Assembly (NCBI GenBank): GCA_014804915.1
Contig: JAAUYW010000002.1
Span: 15,345 to 22,235 of the forward strand
Direction of reading: 5' to 3'
From: Desulfovibrio sp.
GTDB taxonomy: Bacteria > Desulfobacterota > Desulfovibrionia > Desulfovibrionales > Desulfovibrionaceae
Length of the DNA: 6,891 nucleotides
Below, one piece after another: positions 6,254-6,891 of the stretch (positions are counted from its first letter, which is position 1; the number at the start of each line of letters is the position of its first letter). The translations under genes were made by a program, and so were the position numbers. The notes beneath the pieces were generated by a model. The model had not been told where the DNA came from and made no database searches. It saw nothing but the letters and a program-made list of their open reading frames with translations.

Positions 6254-6499
6254 ATGGCTGACAGGCTCGACCGGCCGCTTGCGCCAGTGCCGCCAGACGG
6301 GATGGAGATTCTCATTTTTTACAAGTGCCCGCACTGCGGAAAGCATGTTGGCGTAGCCTCCCCTACTGACCCCAGAATGGTTACATGCGAAGGCTGCCGC
6401 ATGGCGTTTCCGATTATTCCGATTGATGAGCACGGGATTCACTATATTCGCATCATGCTGGCCGGCGGCAAGGCAGCCGCGGACCCTGATTTTCTGTAA
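6254..6499 (+). CDS. Small zinc-ribbon-like protein of unknown function (81 aa)
   Basis: An 81-aa protein with two CxxC knuckles, CPHC (C25, C28) and CEGC (C45, C48), separated by 16 residues, the layout of a small zinc ribbon that would bind one Zn2+. The flanks EILIFYKCPHCGK and RMVTCEGCRMAFPIIP look like the beta-strands around the knuckles; the ends are short and polar. No further domain is present, so it may act as a protein- or nucleic-acid-binding adaptor, but I cannot name its partner. The ATG follows the gpmI stop codon with no gap and has GGAGG (6244-6248) five bases upstream, within the last codons of gpmI, so its translation is probably coupled to gpmI. Twelve bases separate it from the LOG-family gene. 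Confidence 0.85.
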   Translation: MADRLDRPLAPVPPDGMEILIFYKCPHCGKHVGVASPTDPRMVTCEGCRMAFPIIPIDEHGIHYIRIMLAGGKAAADPDFL

Positions 6500-6511
6500 G
6501 AGGTGGTTTTA

Positions 6512-6891
6512 ATGCCAGAATTGCCAATCGCCAGGCTTGAAGACGCTGCAGGGGCCACTACCGAATCCTGGCGCACTTTCAGGATAATGGCGGAACTCGT
6601 CAATGCCCTGGATATTCTCAATGAAGTCAAGCCGCATTGCATCTCCATATTCGGCTCGGCGCGAAGCGGGCCAGAGAGCGCAGAATACCAGGCAGCCGAA
6701 AAGCTGGCCGGCATGCTGGTCAAGGCCGGCTTTGGCGTGATCACGGGCGGGGGGCCAGGCGTCATGGAAGCGGCCAACAAGGGCGCGACCGAGGCGGGCG
6801 GCGTTTCCGTAGGGCTGCACATCCGCCTGCCGCAGGAGCAGTATTGCAACAAATACGTGAATGTGCGCTGCAACTTCCGCTATTTCTTCAT
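6512..6891 (+). CDS. LOG-family protein (TIGR00730, Rossmann fold; partial, C-terminus beyond window)
   Basis: First 126 codons of a LOG-family protein, often mis-annotated as lysine decarboxylase; characterised members are phosphoribohydrolases that release a base from nucleoside 5'-monophosphates, including cytokinin-activating enzymes. The Rossmann entry SIFGSAR (45-51), the hydrophobic strand GFGVITGG (73-80) and the GGGPGVMEAANKGA loop (79-92) are diagnostic. The second signature, PGGxGTxxE, should lie past the right edge. About 40 residues precede the first strand (ESWRTFRIMAELVNALDIL), a lead-in typical of the longer LOG subgroup rather than the short plant-like one. AGGTGG (6501-6506) lies five bases before the ATG. 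Fourth gene of the rsfS-gpmI cluster. Substrate not predictable from this part. Confidence 0.92.
   Translation, partial: MPELPIARLEDAAGATTESWRTFRIMAELVNALDILNEVKPHCISIFGSARSGPESAEYQAAEKLAGMLVKAGFGVITGGGPGVMEAANKGATEAGGVSVGLHIRLPQEQYCNKYVNVRCNFRYFF

Noticed and set aside
5783..6442. 219-codon minus-strand open frame opposite the end of gpmI and the zinc-ribbon gene
   Set aside because: Antisense to intact gpmI with all catalytic motifs; the translation is His/Arg-rich with no recognisable motif.

Overview
The window looks like chromosomal DNA of a Gram-negative, moderately GC-rich bacterium. Protein style (periplasmic branched-chain amino acid transport, a 2,3-BPG-independent phosphoglycerate mutase fused in one transcript to rsfS and a LOG-family gene) fits a Desulfovibrio-like deltaproteobacterium. 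That placement is an impression from sequence style, not a search result. No rRNA, tRNA, CRISPR, insertion sequence or phage gene is visible.

Left part, minus strand (1-1658): the start of a branched-chain amino acid ABC uptake operon. livK (periplasmic binding protein, complete) is followed after 54 nt by livH (inner-membrane permease), which runs off the left edge. A GC-rich hairpin lies between the two. The remaining transporter genes would lie beyond the left edge.

Centre, plus strand (1800-4237): three genes I cannot name. The first encodes a 411-aa protein without a signal peptide. It has a Ser/Thr/Ala-rich N-terminal region, five tandem units of about 50 residues alternating between two subtypes (A-B-A-B-A, 101-residue super-period), and a Gly/aromatic C-terminus. 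Upstream is a sequence close to the flagellar sigma-28 consensus (CAAATTTT-N11-GGCGATAA), suggesting co-regulation with motility. It is followed by a 182-aa helical protein with its own plausible sigma-70 promoter, then by a strong 14-bp hairpin, then by a 105-aa acidic protein.

Right part, plus strand (4350-6891): a tightly packed operon of rsfS (ribosome silencing factor), gpmI (glycolytic phosphoglycerate mutase), an 81-aa four-cysteine zinc-ribbon-like protein and the first 126 codons of a LOG-family nucleotide-processing enzyme. The rsfS/gpmI junction is an ATGA overlap, gpmI abuts the zinc-ribbon gene directly, and the last gap is 12 nt, so translational coupling is likely. The operon links translation control, central carbon metabolism and nucleotide handling.

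The part most worth a second look is the repeat protein with its sigma-28-like promoter. The repeat periodicity is seen directly; its export or flagellar role is inference.
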